Shown: one piece after another, positions 1 to 7,861 of the stretch
Layout: each line of letters starts with the position of its first letter
How positions within the stretch are numbered: the stretch's first letter is position 1
Assembly: GCA_037380725.1 (NCBI GenBank)
Contig: JARRRL010000005.1
Coordinates: 1 to 21,181 of the forward strand
Direction: 5' to 3'
From: JARRRL01 sp037380725
GTDB lineage: Bacteria; Pseudomonadota; Gammaproteobacteria; Pseudomonadales; JANQJO01
DNA length: 21,181 bases
The notes under the pieces: generated by a model
Told to the model about the DNA's origin: nothing
What the model saw: the letters and a program-made list of their open reading frames with translations, nothing else
The model's database searches: none
Position numbers and translations under genes: made by a program

Positions 1-1051
1 CCTATCTGCGGGTGTCGATATGATAATTGGACCGCTGGACAAACTACGCGTTGCCGAGCTGAGCCAACTCGGTCCACTGCCCATACCCACGCTGACCTTA
101 AATTATCTGAGCGACCCAAGTTCCGCCCCACCCAACTTGTTTCAGTTTGGACTTGCTGCCGAAGACGAAGCCAAGCAAATCGCTGAGCACGCTGCCTTGG
201 ACGGTTTCAGTACCGGTGCGATCGTATTTCCAGACACCGACTGGGGCTATCGAGTACGTCATGCCTTTGAATCGACCTGGCTCAGCCTAGGTGGCACGGT
301 CGCCCAAGCGATGCCATTCGTGGGTAATCGGGATTTTGGAAACACCATTAAAACTTTGCTGCAAATCGATGCCAGTGAAGCGCGCGCGCGTGAATTGCGG
401 CGCGAAATCGGCCAACGCATTGACTTCACGCCGAGGCGAAGACAAGATATTGAGTTTATTGTTATTTTCGGAAACCCTTCGCAAGCGCGGCAACTCAAAC
501 CCGCCTTGAATTTCTATTTTGCTGGGAATTTGCCCACTTTCGCCACCAGCAACATTTTTACCGGACAAATTAATCCCAAGTTGGACAAAGACCTCGACGG
601 AATTGAATTCACCGATATCCCATGGCTATTTAAAAATGATCGGCTCGACACAGAAATGCTGCTTGAGGGCATCGAACACATCAACTCACAACCACTTCCG
701 CGTTTGCTCGCACTGGGCGCCGACGCGTACGCACTGACCCTCCGGCTGCGTTTGCTACAAGAAGCACCCAGCGCTGTACACGATGGTTATACCGGACGCC
801 TATCGCTGAACGCAAACCACCAAATTGTTCGTGAATCCGTATGGGCTCAGTTCCAGCAAGGTAAGCCTATACTGAAAACAGAACCTCAGGTACTTGAACC
901 ACACACGTCGATGAACACCCTCTTCAAGTCGCCATCACATCCATTTACATTCACACAACAGCATAAAATTGAAAAACTCAGCAAAACCGAACAACGCAAT
1001 GTCGTACAGCACACGCCCCTTTCATTCACTAAAAAGCCTTATTTTCCTTAA
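1..1051 (+). CDS. lpoA: Penicillin-binding protein activator LpoA, C-terminal part (5' end outside window)
   Basis: The reading frame is open from base 2, so the gene begins outside the window and about 349 C-terminal residues are seen. LpoA is an outer-membrane lipoprotein that reaches through the periplasm to stimulate the peptidoglycan synthase PBP1A. The visible part is the periplasmic-binding-protein-like C-terminal domain: an IIGPLDK segment near the start, then PIPTLTLN and a long alternating alpha/beta pattern (AIVFPDTDWG, IEFIVIFGNP). The family fold seems to end near residues WAQFQQGKP. About 60 further polar residues follow, rich in Thr, Ser, His and Lys, which I do not recognise as family sequence. 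yraN starts 7 bp after the stop. The order lpoA-yraN-gmhA/diaA-dolP is the usual one and supports the call. The ATG at 20 is internal to the frame and is not proposed as the start. Confidence 0.88.
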   Translation, partial: LSAGVDMIIGPLDKLRVAELSQLGPLPIPTLTLNYLSDPSSAPPNLFQFGLAAEDEAKQIAEHAALDGFSTGAIVFPDTDWGYRVRHAFESTWLSLGGTVAQAMPFVGNRDFGNTIKTLLQIDASEARARELRREIGQRIDFTPRRRQDIEFIVIFGNPSQARQLKPALNFYFAGNLPTFATSNIFTGQINPKLDKDLDGIEFTDIPWLFKNDRLDTEMLLEGIEHINSQPLPRLLALGADAYALTLRLRLLQEAPSAVHDGYTGRLSLNANHQIVRESVWAQFQQGKPILKTEPQVLEPHTSMNTLFKSPSHPFTFTQQHKIEKLSKTEQRNVVQHTPLSFTKKPYFP

Positions 1052-1058
1052 GAACAAT

Positions 1059-1562
1059 ATGATTGATTCACACACAAACGGTCGACACAAAGGAAACTGC
1101 TTCGAAGCATTAGCTGCCCATTATCTGCGTGAGCGCGGCGCCACACTGATTGCCAAGAATTTTGTGGCCCGACGTGGTGAAATTGATCTGGTGGTCACGC
1201 TAAATGGAGAGTTGGTTTTCGTCGAAGTGCGCTTTCGCATTCGCTCGGATTATGGTGACCCCCTGGAGTCAGTCACCCTGAATAAGCAACGGCGCTTGCA
1301 TCGAGCAGCCGAGGCGTTCCTACAACGTTATCCACAATGGCAGGATCATCCTTGTCGATTTGACGTCATTGCGATCAGTCAATCCGGTTCAAAAACTGAT
1401 ATTCCAAGCCACTCCCCCGCCATGACTGTGGTTTCACCCTCTACGACGCCCTCCTCATCCATCACCACACAGACCAAACCAGAAACTTTCGATCATCGAA
1501 CCGCGATTCAGCACTACCAAATTGAATGGATTTGCAACGCCTTTCAAGTCAGCGCCTGGTAA
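1059..1562 (+). CDS. yraN: YraN family endonuclease-like protein (UPF0102)
   Basis: YraN proteins have a PD-(D/E)XK nuclease-like fold; their cellular role is poorly defined. The core is clear: RRGEIDLV at residues 39-45 and LVFVEVRFR at 52-60 give the acidic and E-x-R/K positions of the fold, and FDVIAI follows at 101-106. I chose the ATG at 1059, just after the lpoA stop, over an in-frame ATG at 969 inside lpoA, because the family begins with the G-x-x-x-E-x-x-A helix found at residues 12-20. The product is 167 residues, against roughly 120 usual for the family. The excess is a Ser/Thr/Pro-rich stretch at about residues 108-150, before the conserved ending IEWICNAF. No strong ribosome binding site is visible. 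Confidence 0.88.
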   Translation: MIDSHTNGRHKGNCFEALAAHYLRERGATLIAKNFVARRGEIDLVVTLNGELVFVEVRFRIRSDYGDPLESVTLNKQRRLHRAAEAFLQRYPQWQDHPCRFDVIAISQSGSKTDIPSHSPAMTVVSPSTTPSSSITTQTKPETFDHRTAIQHYQIEWICNAFQVSAW

Positions 1563-1608
1563 GATAGACTCTAGCAACACCGGATTGGCCACGCTGGACC
1601 CACAACGC

Positions 1609-1646
1609 TTTACAAGACACTTTTACAAGACGCTTTTACAGGACAC
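1609..1646 (+). repeat. 13-bp direct tandem repeat, three copies, before gmhA/diaA
   Basis: The core TTTACAAGAC occurs at 1609-1618 and 1622-1631, and as TTTACAGGAC at 1635-1644, giving a 13-bp period. The base change in the third copy creates AGGA about 11 bp before the next gene's ATG, so the repeat supplies its ribosome-binding region. Confidence 0.8.
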
Positions 1647-1654
1647 CATGAGTT

Positions 1655-2239
1655 ATGAACTTGATTGATCGCATTCATCATCACTTTGTTGCGAGCATTG
1701 AAACCAAGCAAAAAGCCATTGAAAGTATCGCCAATCCCATCGAGAACGCGGCCATAGCCATGGTGGAATGTTTACTCGCTGAAGGTAAAATTCTCTCATG
1801 CGGTAATGGCGGCTCAGCAGGTGATGCACAGCATTTTTCGTCCGAATTACTGAATCGATTTGAGCGAGAACGACCCAGCCTTCCGGCGTTTGCACTCACC
1901 ACTGACCCATCAACCATTACCTCCATCGCCAATGACTATAGCTTCAACGATGTGTTTTCCAAGCAAATTCGCGCTCTGGGTAACGCGCGTGACATTTTAC
2001 TCGCCATCACCACCAGCGGAAACTCAGCGAATATTGTACAAGCCATTCAAGCCTCTCATGATCGTGGCATGCGCGTCATCGCGCTGACAGGACGTGATGG
2101 GGGTGACGCCACACGTTTACTAGCGCCCGAGGACATTGAAATACGCGTTCCAGTCCAATCCACTGCACGCATTCAAGAAACACACCTCCTTATCATTCAT
2201 TGTTTGTGCGATTTAATTGATGTTCAGTTATTTGGTTAA
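1655..2239 (+). CDS. gmhA: SIS-domain phosphoheptose isomerase / DiaA-type protein
   Basis: This 194-residue SIS (sugar isomerase) domain protein sits where E. coli has diaA, a DnaA-binding replication regulator, and where other gammaproteobacteria have a gene annotated gmhA (sedoheptulose 7-phosphate isomerase of the LPS heptose pathway). Sugar-phosphate loops are visible: CGNGGSAGD at 49-57 and TSGNSAN at 120-126. Against the E. coli GmhA sequence as I recall it, the metal-site residues are all kept: H60, E64, Q174 and H182. E. coli DiaA lacks the Glu and the last His. The C-terminus (CLCDLIDVQLFG) and the RFERERPSLPA segment look more like DiaA. The ATG at 1655 is preferred because an ATG at 1648 soon hits a stop; an AGGA lies upstream. 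Catalytic, regulatory or both remains open. Confidence 0.85.
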   Translation: MNLIDRIHHHFVASIETKQKAIESIANPIENAAIAMVECLLAEGKILSCGNGGSAGDAQHFSSELLNRFERERPSLPAFALTTDPSTITSIANDYSFNDVFSKQIRALGNARDILLAITTSGNSANIVQAIQASHDRGMRVIALTGRDGGDATRLLAPEDIEIRVPVQSTARIQETHLLIIHCLCDLIDVQLFG

Positions 2240-2380
2240 CGTAAAAAAGAACACGCCAAATGAACGCGCCATTTCACTTGCTCGAGTTCACCCCTTCGAG
2301 TCAAGACCGCTCGAACAGGTCAATGCGAGCGCAAGCATCGCTGATATTTCAAAAGCTGAGAACATGAGCTGGAAACATGA

Positions 2381-2410
2381 GAAAGTAAAGGAATAGAAAG
2401 TAAAGGAATA
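2381..2410 (+). repeat. Perfect 15-bp tandem duplication upstream of dolP
   Basis: GAAAGTAAAGGAATA occurs twice back to back (2381-2395 and 2396-2410), 22 bp before the dolP start. Each copy contains an AAGGA, but the AAGG at 2422-2425 is better spaced for the actual start. Confidence 0.9.
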
Positions 2411-2432
2411 ATAGAATCGATAAGGTAATACT

Positions 2433-3164
2433 ATGAGCATGAATCCAACCGTACAATTACCGTTTCAATCTCGCGCTTTGCCTTATCTGTTTCTGTGCTT
2501 CAGTCTACTCGTATTTTGCCCACTCAGCGGGTGCACAAGCTGGTACATGATGACAACCCCGCCTGGAGAGCCGGTTGATCAAGACATCGGCGAACGAACA
2601 TTGGGCAGTAAGATCGAAGACATGAACATCGAAGCTAAAATCAGAGCCAATTTGCTCAAAGCCGATAAAGACTATCGACGTGGAGACATCACCGTCACCA
2701 GCTACAACGGCATTGTGTTACTGACCGGTACGGTCCCAAGTGCATCCTTAAAACAACTCGCCACCAAACTGGCTCAAGACACACGGCGCGTCAGACAAGT
2801 TCACAATCGTTTATCCGTCGGCGCCAACCGTTCAGCCGGACAAAAAATGCATGATGGATGGCTAAACTTTAAAGTGAAATCAAAACTACGCGCCAATCGT
2901 CTCGTCCCCGCTGGGCGTATTCAAGTTATTACATCTAACGACGTTGCCTACTTAATGGGTTTGTTGACAACCATTGAGTCAAAGCGTGCCGTACAATCTA
3001 TTGCATACATTGACGGATTACATAAAATTGTAAAAATATTTGAATATATTTCCCCACTACCGCCGTTATCCACGCGCAAGCCCGCAAGCACTCACAAGAA
3101 ACCCCAGCGTTCATCATCACGCACTGCACCTTCCCACAGTAAACATGAAATCAGTTTACCTTGA
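2433..3164 (+). CDS. dolP: Outer-membrane BON-domain lipoprotein DolP (YraP)
   Basis: DolP is an outer-membrane lipoprotein with two phospholipid-binding BON domains that supports envelope integrity. The N-terminus has a hydrophobic stretch at residues 16-31 and the lipobox LSGC with Cys34 as the predicted lipidation site. BON1 spans about 42-115, with the typical ITVTSYNGIVLLTGTVP strand-turn-strand; BON2 spans about 120-200, with IQVITSNDVAYLMGLL. About 38 residues rich in Ser, Lys, His and Pro follow, making the protein 243 residues against 191 in E. coli. The ATG at 2433 has AAGG 7 bp upstream; a second in-frame ATG lies 6 bp later. It is the last gene of the lpoA-yraN-gmhA block and converges on sspB. 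Confidence 0.9.
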   Translation: MSMNPTVQLPFQSRALPYLFLCFSLLVFCPLSGCTSWYMMTTPPGEPVDQDIGERTLGSKIEDMNIEAKIRANLLKADKDYRRGDITVTSYNGIVLLTGTVPSASLKQLATKLAQDTRRVRQVHNRLSVGANRSAGQKMHDGWLNFKVKSKLRANRLVPAGRIQVITSNDVAYLMGLLTTIESKRAVQSIAYIDGLHKIVKIFEYISPLPPLSTRKPASTHKKPQRSSSRTAPSHSKHEISLP

Positions 3165-3199
3165 GCCCAGTGAATACTTGTCGCCTTGCTTTTTACTTA

Positions 3200-3242
3200 C
3201 TTGATCAACTCAAACTTGATCAACTCAGACTTGAGCAACCCA
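3200..3242. repeat. 15-bp tandem repeat, three copies, in the dolP/sspB convergent gap
   Basis: CTTGATCAACTCA at 3200-3212 and 3215-3227, and the diverged CTTGAGCAACCCA at 3230-3242, repeat with a 15-bp period. The first two copies contain the palindrome TTGATCAA, so the pair can form an 8-bp stem with a 7-nt loop. No U-run follows on either strand, so I do not call it an intrinsic terminator. Confidence 0.8.
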
Positions 3243-3245
3243 GAT

Positions 3246-3653
3246 CTACTTAACCACCTTTAAGGCTGGTTTTTTCGATGTGGGTTTTGTTGGACCAGAT
3301 GGGGGCTCTGGCGAATCAGGCGGGGGCTGTAAATCGCCCATTTGCTCAAAGAAAATACCTTTACCATTCTCCCGCGCATAAATGGCAAGCACACTTTGTA
3401 TTGGCGCGTATATCGGACGCGCCACACCTGAAAAACGAGCAGAGAATGAAATGGCTTCATTACCCAGGAGCAAATCACGTACGGCTGTGGGCGCTACATT
3501 TAAAATAATACGTCCATCTTTTACATATTCTTGTGGCACGTCCGTGTAGTTCACGGCATTATCGACCAAGATATAAGGTGTTAAACCATTATCTGTGATC
3601 CATTGATATACCGCCCGAATGAAATAAGGGCGACTCGACGTTAACTCTTCCAT
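3246..3653 (-). CDS. sspB: ClpXP adaptor SspB
   Basis: SspB tethers ssrA-tagged and some other substrates to the ClpXP protease. The product is 135 residues. The folded domain starts with SSRPYFIRAVYQWITDNGLTPYILVD and continues through GRIILNVAPTAVRDL and the ISFSARFSG strand. A Pro-rich flexible linker follows, and the extreme C-terminus is KPALKVVK, matching the ClpX-binding tail (RPALRVVK in E. coli), so both the substrate-binding domain and the ClpX tether look intact. The ATG is 36 bp after the sspA stop, which indicates co-transcription with sspA. The Shine-Dalgarno signal is weak (GGAA). Confidence 0.94.
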   Translation of the reverse strand: MEELTSSRPYFIRAVYQWITDNGLTPYILVDNAVNYTDVPQEYVKDGRIILNVAPTAVRDLLLGNEAISFSARFSGVARPIYAPIQSVLAIYARENGKGIFFEQMGDLQPPPDSPEPPSGPTKPTSKKPALKVVK

Positions 3654-3689
3654 TGGGTTGGTTCCGATTGCAACGTAGCGCGTTGTAAC

Positions 3690-4328
3690 TTAGAGCGGTC
3701 CGCCCATTTCTTTTTCAAAATCGGACAAGCTGACCTGAAACGCATCCCGGTTAAATATTTTCCGAGCATACTCAAACAGCGCTTTTCCCTGTTTCGTTGG
3801 TATCTCCACACCGAGCTGCGGCAAACGCCATAAAATAGGTGCAACACTGCAATCAACTAACGAAAACTCATCACTCATGAAAAACGGTTTTTCTGCAAAG
3901 ATAGGCGATACAGCGATCAAGCTCTCACGCAGTGCCTTTCGATACTGCTCTTTGTCTGTGGGCGTACTGTCCTCTGACAAGATGTTGTCAACCAGACTAC
4001 ACCAATCTTTCTGTATTCGATATATCCACAGCCGACTTTGAGCTCGAGCTACCGGATAAACCGGCAACAGCGGGGGATGCGGAAAACGTTCATCCAGATA
4101 CTCCATCATGACGCCGGGTTCATAAAGCACCAAATCACGATCCACTAAGGTCGGCAAAGTCCCATAAGGATTCACCTCGCTGACTTCCTGCGGCAAGTGC
4201 TTCACGCTGGACTCAACAACCCCAACAGTTACGCCTTTTTCAGCTAAAACGATACGCACACGATGGCAATAATGGTCACGCCCATCCGAGAAGAACAGCA
4301 TCGATGAGCGCTTTGGTATCACGCCCAT
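3690..4328 (-). CDS. sspA: Stringent starvation protein A SspA (GST-fold RNA polymerase-associated protein)
   Basis: SspA binds RNA polymerase and modulates transcription in starvation and stress. It has a glutathione S-transferase fold without known GST activity. The N-terminal thioredoxin-like half includes HRVRIVLAEKGV and NPYGTLPTLVDRDL; the linker EYLDERFPHPPLLPVYPVARAQSRL is diagnostic; the helical half contains SLVDCSVAPILWRLPQLG. I start at the ATG at 4328 (MGVIPKRSS), which has AGAGGG 6 bp upstream and matches the usual N-terminus; an in-frame ATG at 4361 would add 11 residues but has a poor ribosome binding site. It is followed by sspB. About 210 bp separate it from petC, enough for its own promoter, though I found no convincing boxes there. 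Confidence 0.93.
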   Translation of the reverse strand: MGVIPKRSSMLFFSDGRDHYCHRVRIVLAEKGVTVGVVESSVKHLPQEVSEVNPYGTLPTLVDRDLVLYEPGVMMEYLDERFPHPPLLPVYPVARAQSRLWIYRIQKDWCSLVDNILSEDSTPTDKEQYRKALRESLIAVSPIFAEKPFFMSDEFSLVDCSVAPILWRLPQLGVEIPTKQGKALFEYARKIFNRDAFQVSLSDFEKEMGGPL

Positions 4329-4541
4329 CGACAACCCTCTCGCTTCTTCCGCTTCATTCATAATAATCAGGCCAATAGTGAATTCGTCCTAGAAACCGAA
4401 CGCTTTAACGACAGAACGAACAATCGTTGCTACACATTCGGACCAATACCCTATCTCATCAACGCTCGAAGCACCACACCATTTGGTATCACCTACCAAA
4501 GAAAGTGCCCAAAACATCAAGAAAAAGGCTCATAAAACACG

Positions 4542-5312
4542 CTATTTCACATCCTTCCAGTATTCCTTGTTTAGAAAGTAGACCGGAACAGCCAAAATAG
4601 CCAAAAACAGCAACACAAACACACCTATGTGTTCACGCTTTGCTTTGGTAGGCTCAGCCGCGTACGCAAGGAAATTTGTCAAATCAGCCATGGCTAATTC
4701 AAATTTCTCTTGGCCTAACTCCACCTGCAAACCCTCCAATATATGCGGCATCCCAACGTCTTTGAACACATGGTTGTTCACACCCCATGGACGGCTTGAA
4801 TCTGGATAAAAACCAATCAAATAAGAGTACAACCAATCAACGCCTTTTAGTCGAGCCTCCAAAGTCAGATCAGGAGGTGCTGTACCAAACCATTGATCCG
4901 CTTTCTCTTTGCTCATTGCAATGCGCATCTGGTCGCCAATCTTTTCTCCAGTAAACATTAAATTATCTTTCACCAGATCTTCTGGTATTCTCAAGTCTTC
5001 AGCAATCCGCTCATAGCGTAAGTACTTCAAAGAGTGGCATCCATGACAATAATTGACAAACAAACGCGCGCCACGTTGCCGAGAAAGAATATCCTTCTCA
5101 TCGATCGGTGCCGACTTAATATGCCCACCATGCGCACCACTCGATGCGTACAATTGAGTCGGCAATAAAAGGTAAATACAACACAACAAAGTCACCAGCA
5201 TGAACACCATTCGATCACTCAGCCGGTACACATTCAAGCCAGCTAAACCATCACTTAGCCCGTGAACCCCTCGAAAAAAACGCTGCAAACGACAGCTAGA
5301 TACATTGTTCAT
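4542..5312 (-). CDS. petC: Ubiquinol-cytochrome c reductase, cytochrome c1 subunit
   Basis: This is the heme-c subunit of the bc1 complex, passing electrons from the Rieske protein to soluble cytochrome c. The heme motif is C89-H-G-C92-H93, followed by SLKYLRYERIAEDL. The C-terminus has one membrane anchor (about residues 229-247, VFVLLFLAILAVPVYFL) ending in a charged tail, as expected. Its ATG overlaps the petB stop by one base (TGATG), so translation is probably coupled. From this start the n-region before the hydrophobic signal is unusually long (about 35 residues). An internal ATG at 5210 (MVFMLVTLL) would give a more normal signal peptide but lacks a clear ribosome binding site. It is the last gene of petA-petB-petC. 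Confidence 0.94.
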   Translation of the reverse strand: MNNVSSCRLQRFFRGVHGLSDGLAGLNVYRLSDRMVFMLVTLLCCIYLLLPTQLYASSGAHGGHIKSAPIDEKDILSRQRGARLFVNYCHGCHSLKYLRYERIAEDLRIPEDLVKDNLMFTGEKIGDQMRIAMSKEKADQWFGTAPPDLTLEARLKGVDWLYSYLIGFYPDSSRPWGVNNHVFKDVGMPHILEGLQVELGQEKFELAMADLTNFLAYAAEPTKAKREHIGVFVLLFLAILAVPVYFLNKEYWKDVK

Positions 5313-6550
5313 CAGTGGCTCATCCTTACCCGATCAGGAAGGGGACGCGTGCGTTCCACCGCCGTGTAGAGCGGCATAAAAATAAAATAAGCAAAGTAAA
5401 GACCAGTGCAAACTTGAGATAAGAGTGTACGACCCGGCGAGGGTTGCTGCGTACCCAAATAACCCAAAATACAAAATGAAACCACAAAACTCAGCAGCGC
5501 CAAACGACTCCAAATACCTTTGTAACGAATGGAGCGAACTGAACTGCGATCCAGCCACGGCAATACAAAAAGAATAGCGATGGCAGCCCCCATGACAATC
5601 ACCCCACCGAGTTTATCCGGCACGGCGCGCAACATGGCGTAAAATGGCGTGAAATACCACACAGGCGCAATGTGCTCAGGGGTTTTCAGCGGATTCGCCG
5701 GTTCAAAGTTGGGTGCTTCTAAGAAGTAGCCATTTCCTTCTGGGAAAAAGAAAATCACCACACAAAACACAAAGAGAAAAACCACAATACCCAACAAATC
5801 ATGAACCGAATAATAAGGGTGAAACGGAATGCCATCCAGCGGGCGCCCCAAAGCATCTTTTTTCGCTTTAATATCGATGCCATCTGGATTGTTGGATCCC
5901 ACCTCATGTAAAGCAAAAATGTGCACAGCCACCAAGCCCACCAACACCAAGGGCAGCGCAATTACATGCAATGAAAAAAACCGATTCAGTGTCACGCCCG
6001 AAATCAAGTAGTCACCACGAATCCACAGCATCAGGTCGTCACCAATCACCGGTATGGCGCCAATCAATGAAACAATGACCTGAGCGCCCCAATACGACAT
6101 TTGCCCCCAAGGCAATAAGTATCCCATAAAGCCTTCGGCCATGAGCACAAAATAAATCAACATCCCAATGACCCACACCAGCTCTCGAGGCTTTCGGTAA
6201 GAACCATACATCATGCCACGAAACATATGCAGGTACACCACAGCAAAGAAAGCCGAAGCGCCCGTTGAGTGCAGATATCGCAACAACCAACCAAAATCGA
6301 CATCTCTCATGATGTATTCAATGGAATCAAAAGCACCTTCACTCGATGGGTTATAGGACATGGTTAACCAAACACCGGTTAAGAGCTGATTAACCAAAAC
6401 CACAAGCGACAACACGCCAAAAATGTACCACACGTTAAAATTCTTCGGCGCGTAGTACTTACTCATATGGTCTTCAAAAAAGCGCGTTACAGGCAGACGA
6501 TCATCCACCCATTTCATCCAACCTTTCGATACACTCATCGGCGTTTCCAT
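5312..6550 (-). CDS. petB: Ubiquinol-cytochrome c reductase, cytochrome b subunit
   Basis: This is the integral membrane subunit carrying both b hemes and the quinone sites. The 412-residue product has about eight hydrophobic segments. Heme ligands are visible: H94 and H108 in one helix, H195 and H210 in another. The PWGQMSYWGA segment follows the second pair of helices. The Qo-site motif, usually PEWY, reads PVWY at 296-299, so the Glu is replaced by Val. The ATG at 6550 overlaps the petA TGA by one base and has GAGGAGG 7 bp upstream; a TTG one codon earlier is a poorer start. A later in-frame ATG (MSVSKGW) is also possible. It is central in petA-petB-petC. Confidence 0.96.
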   Translation of the reverse strand: METPMSVSKGWMKWVDDRLPVTRFFEDHMSKYYAPKNFNVWYIFGVLSLVVLVNQLLTGVWLTMSYNPSSEGAFDSIEYIMRDVDFGWLLRYLHSTGASAFFAVVYLHMFRGMMYGSYRKPRELVWVIGMLIYFVLMAEGFMGYLLPWGQMSYWGAQVIVSLIGAIPVIGDDLMLWIRGDYLISGVTLNRFFSLHVIALPLVLVGLVAVHIFALHEVGSNNPDGIDIKAKKDALGRPLDGIPFHPYYSVHDLLGIVVFLFVFCVVIFFFPEGNGYFLEAPNFEPANPLKTPEHIAPVWYFTPFYAMLRAVPDKLGGVIVMGAAIAILFVLPWLDRSSVRSIRYKGIWSRLALLSFVVSFCILGYLGTQQPSPGRTLLSQVCTGLYFAYFIFMPLYTAVERTRPLPDRVRMSH

Positions 6551-7152
6551 CAAGCAGCCTCCTCAGCATCTTCACCCACAACTAGGATACTGTCCGACAG
6601 AAAACGGTAAGGCGGCACTTCCAAATTGACCGGTGCTGGAACGCCTTTGTACACTCTGCCAGCCAAATCAAACTTCGAGCCATGGCACGGACAAAAAAAG
6701 CCGCCATGCCACGTCCCCCCTCCTAAATCAGCCGCCCCAACATCGGGACGATACGTGGGGGAACAACCCAAGTGTGTACAGATGCCTAAGAGCACCAAAA
6801 TATCAGGTCGAATCGAGCGATGCGCGTTTTGAGCATACTCAGGCTGTTGCTCTTTATGGCTATCCGGGTCCTTCAGCTGCTCAGTAAACGAAGATAAAGC
6901 TTCCAATACTTCCGGCGTACGTTTCACAATCCATACGGGCCGCCCCTGCCATTCCACAACCATTTTTTGCCCAGGCTGCAATTGACTGATATCAGCCTCC
7001 ACCGGTGCACCCGCTGCTCGCGCTTTGGCGCTGGGGTTCCAAGAACGCACAAAAGGCGTGGCCACACCCACTGCGCCCACCGCGCCTACTGCCGCTGTCA
7101 CACCAATTAACAGTTTTCGGCGCCCATAACTTACCGCTTCTTCTTCTGACAT
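6550..7152 (-). CDS. petA: Ubiquinol-cytochrome c reductase, Rieske iron-sulfur subunit
   Basis: This subunit carries the high-potential [2Fe-2S] cluster that takes the first electron from ubiquinol. It has 200 residues, the usual length. A twin-arginine signal-anchor is present (YGRRKLLIG at 9-17, then a Gly/Ala-rich hydrophobic helix to about residue 35). Cluster motifs: C125-T-H127-L-G-C130 and C154-P-C156-H157, so ligands are C125, H127, C154 and H157, with a C130-C156 disulfide expected. I start at the ATG at 7152; the frame runs 53 codons further upstream, but that part shows no family sequence and would bury the Tat signal. It is the first gene of the pet cluster; the promoter should lie in the long gap upstream. 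Confidence 0.96.
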   Translation of the reverse strand: MSEEEAVSYGRRKLLIGVTAAVGAVGAVGVATPFVRSWNPSAKARAAGAPVEADISQLQPGQKMVVEWQGRPVWIVKRTPEVLEALSSFTEQLKDPDSHKEQQPEYAQNAHRSIRPDILVLLGICTHLGCSPTYRPDVGAADLGGGTWHGGFFCPCHGSKFDLAGRVYKGVPAPVNLEVPPYRFLSDSILVVGEDAEEAA

Positions 7153-7861
7153 TTTTGCCCGCTCCGGGAAGCTTTGTGAATGAACCTCATTGCAGAAATA
7201 ATACGGAGAAACAATGTGTATGCTATCGTTGCGCCCCAAACAGATATTATGCTCCAAACTCAGCGAGACGGCCTCAATAAATCGACGGGATACGCTCGCC
7301 CGACGACGCAACGCGCGCTCAGCATATCATCCGGTCTCAGAGAGAATTAACTGTCGTACAGCACAAACACGATGAATGAAAAAACAAACACCCTATGCCA
7401 ACATAATTGAGTGGCCAATATCACCATCACCCAAGCGAGGGATTGGGACATGGTAAATAATTTACTGAAAAGTTACAACTACAGAGCCCGCCCTCTATTT
7501 ATTTCGCTTCCCATTGGTCTGAACGACGACCTTAAAACAGGTGGACGGCATGCTTGGTGTCGACGGCCTTCTCAATTTAATTCAGCTTGGACCACAAAAC
7601 ACGGCTCACAGCTGCACACTAAATATGCGTAAAACCAATACACAGCAAGCCAAAACTGAAACTGATTAAGAATGGAAAACCGTCCGCAAGCATTTCACGC
7701 CACTCACAGATCTTAAGTAAGCTCGACCAAAGGTCGTACTGGCTAATGGTCGCATTAAAGACGATAGAGTGGACTGAGCATGACGAGCGTAAAACAGAGA
7801 CAGCAATCCCTCGCACCAAATATGAAGGAAACGAAAGATTGCTGCTCGAAACAAACTGCGC
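7153..7861. other. Gene-poor stretch between rpsI and petA, about 700 bp
   Basis: Short open frames occur on both strands (for example 7411-7632 + from a GTG, and 7619-7819 -), but their translations look like random sequence and none has a convincing ribosome binding site or family motif. The stretch should hold the petABC promoter on the minus strand, but I could not pick boxes with confidence. A possible hairpin just after rpsI is listed separately. No tRNA or mobile-element remnant is recognisable. Confidence 0.5.
7797..7847 (-). terminator. Possible long-loop hairpin downstream of rpsI
   Basis: On the minus strand, 14 bp after the rpsI stop, GAGCAGCAATC can pair with GATTGCTG-T-CTC (one bulge) across a loop of about 28 nt. 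A pyrimidine-rich tract including TTTT follows. The large loop makes it a weak candidate for the end of the rplM-rpsI transcript. Confidence 0.3.

Noticed and set aside
4440..4500. TTTGGTA/TACCAAA hairpin between petC and sspA as a terminator
   Set aside because: The stem is AT-rich, on the transcribed strand it lies upstream of sspA rather than after petC's stop by a sensible U-run, and no T-tract follows.
7153..7311. 53-codon N-terminal extension of the Rieske protein
   Set aside because: The Tat signal begins just after the ATG at 7152, and the extension has no family sequence.
7411..7632. Plus-strand ORF in the rpsI-petA gap
   Set aside because: GTG start without ribosome binding site, translation without family features or predicted structure; likely chance.
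7619..7854. Minus-strand ORFs in the rpsI-petA gap, considered as an integrase or transposase remnant
   Set aside because: No recognisable transposase or recombinase motif, no terminal repeats, and the two frames overlap each other without either looking coding.
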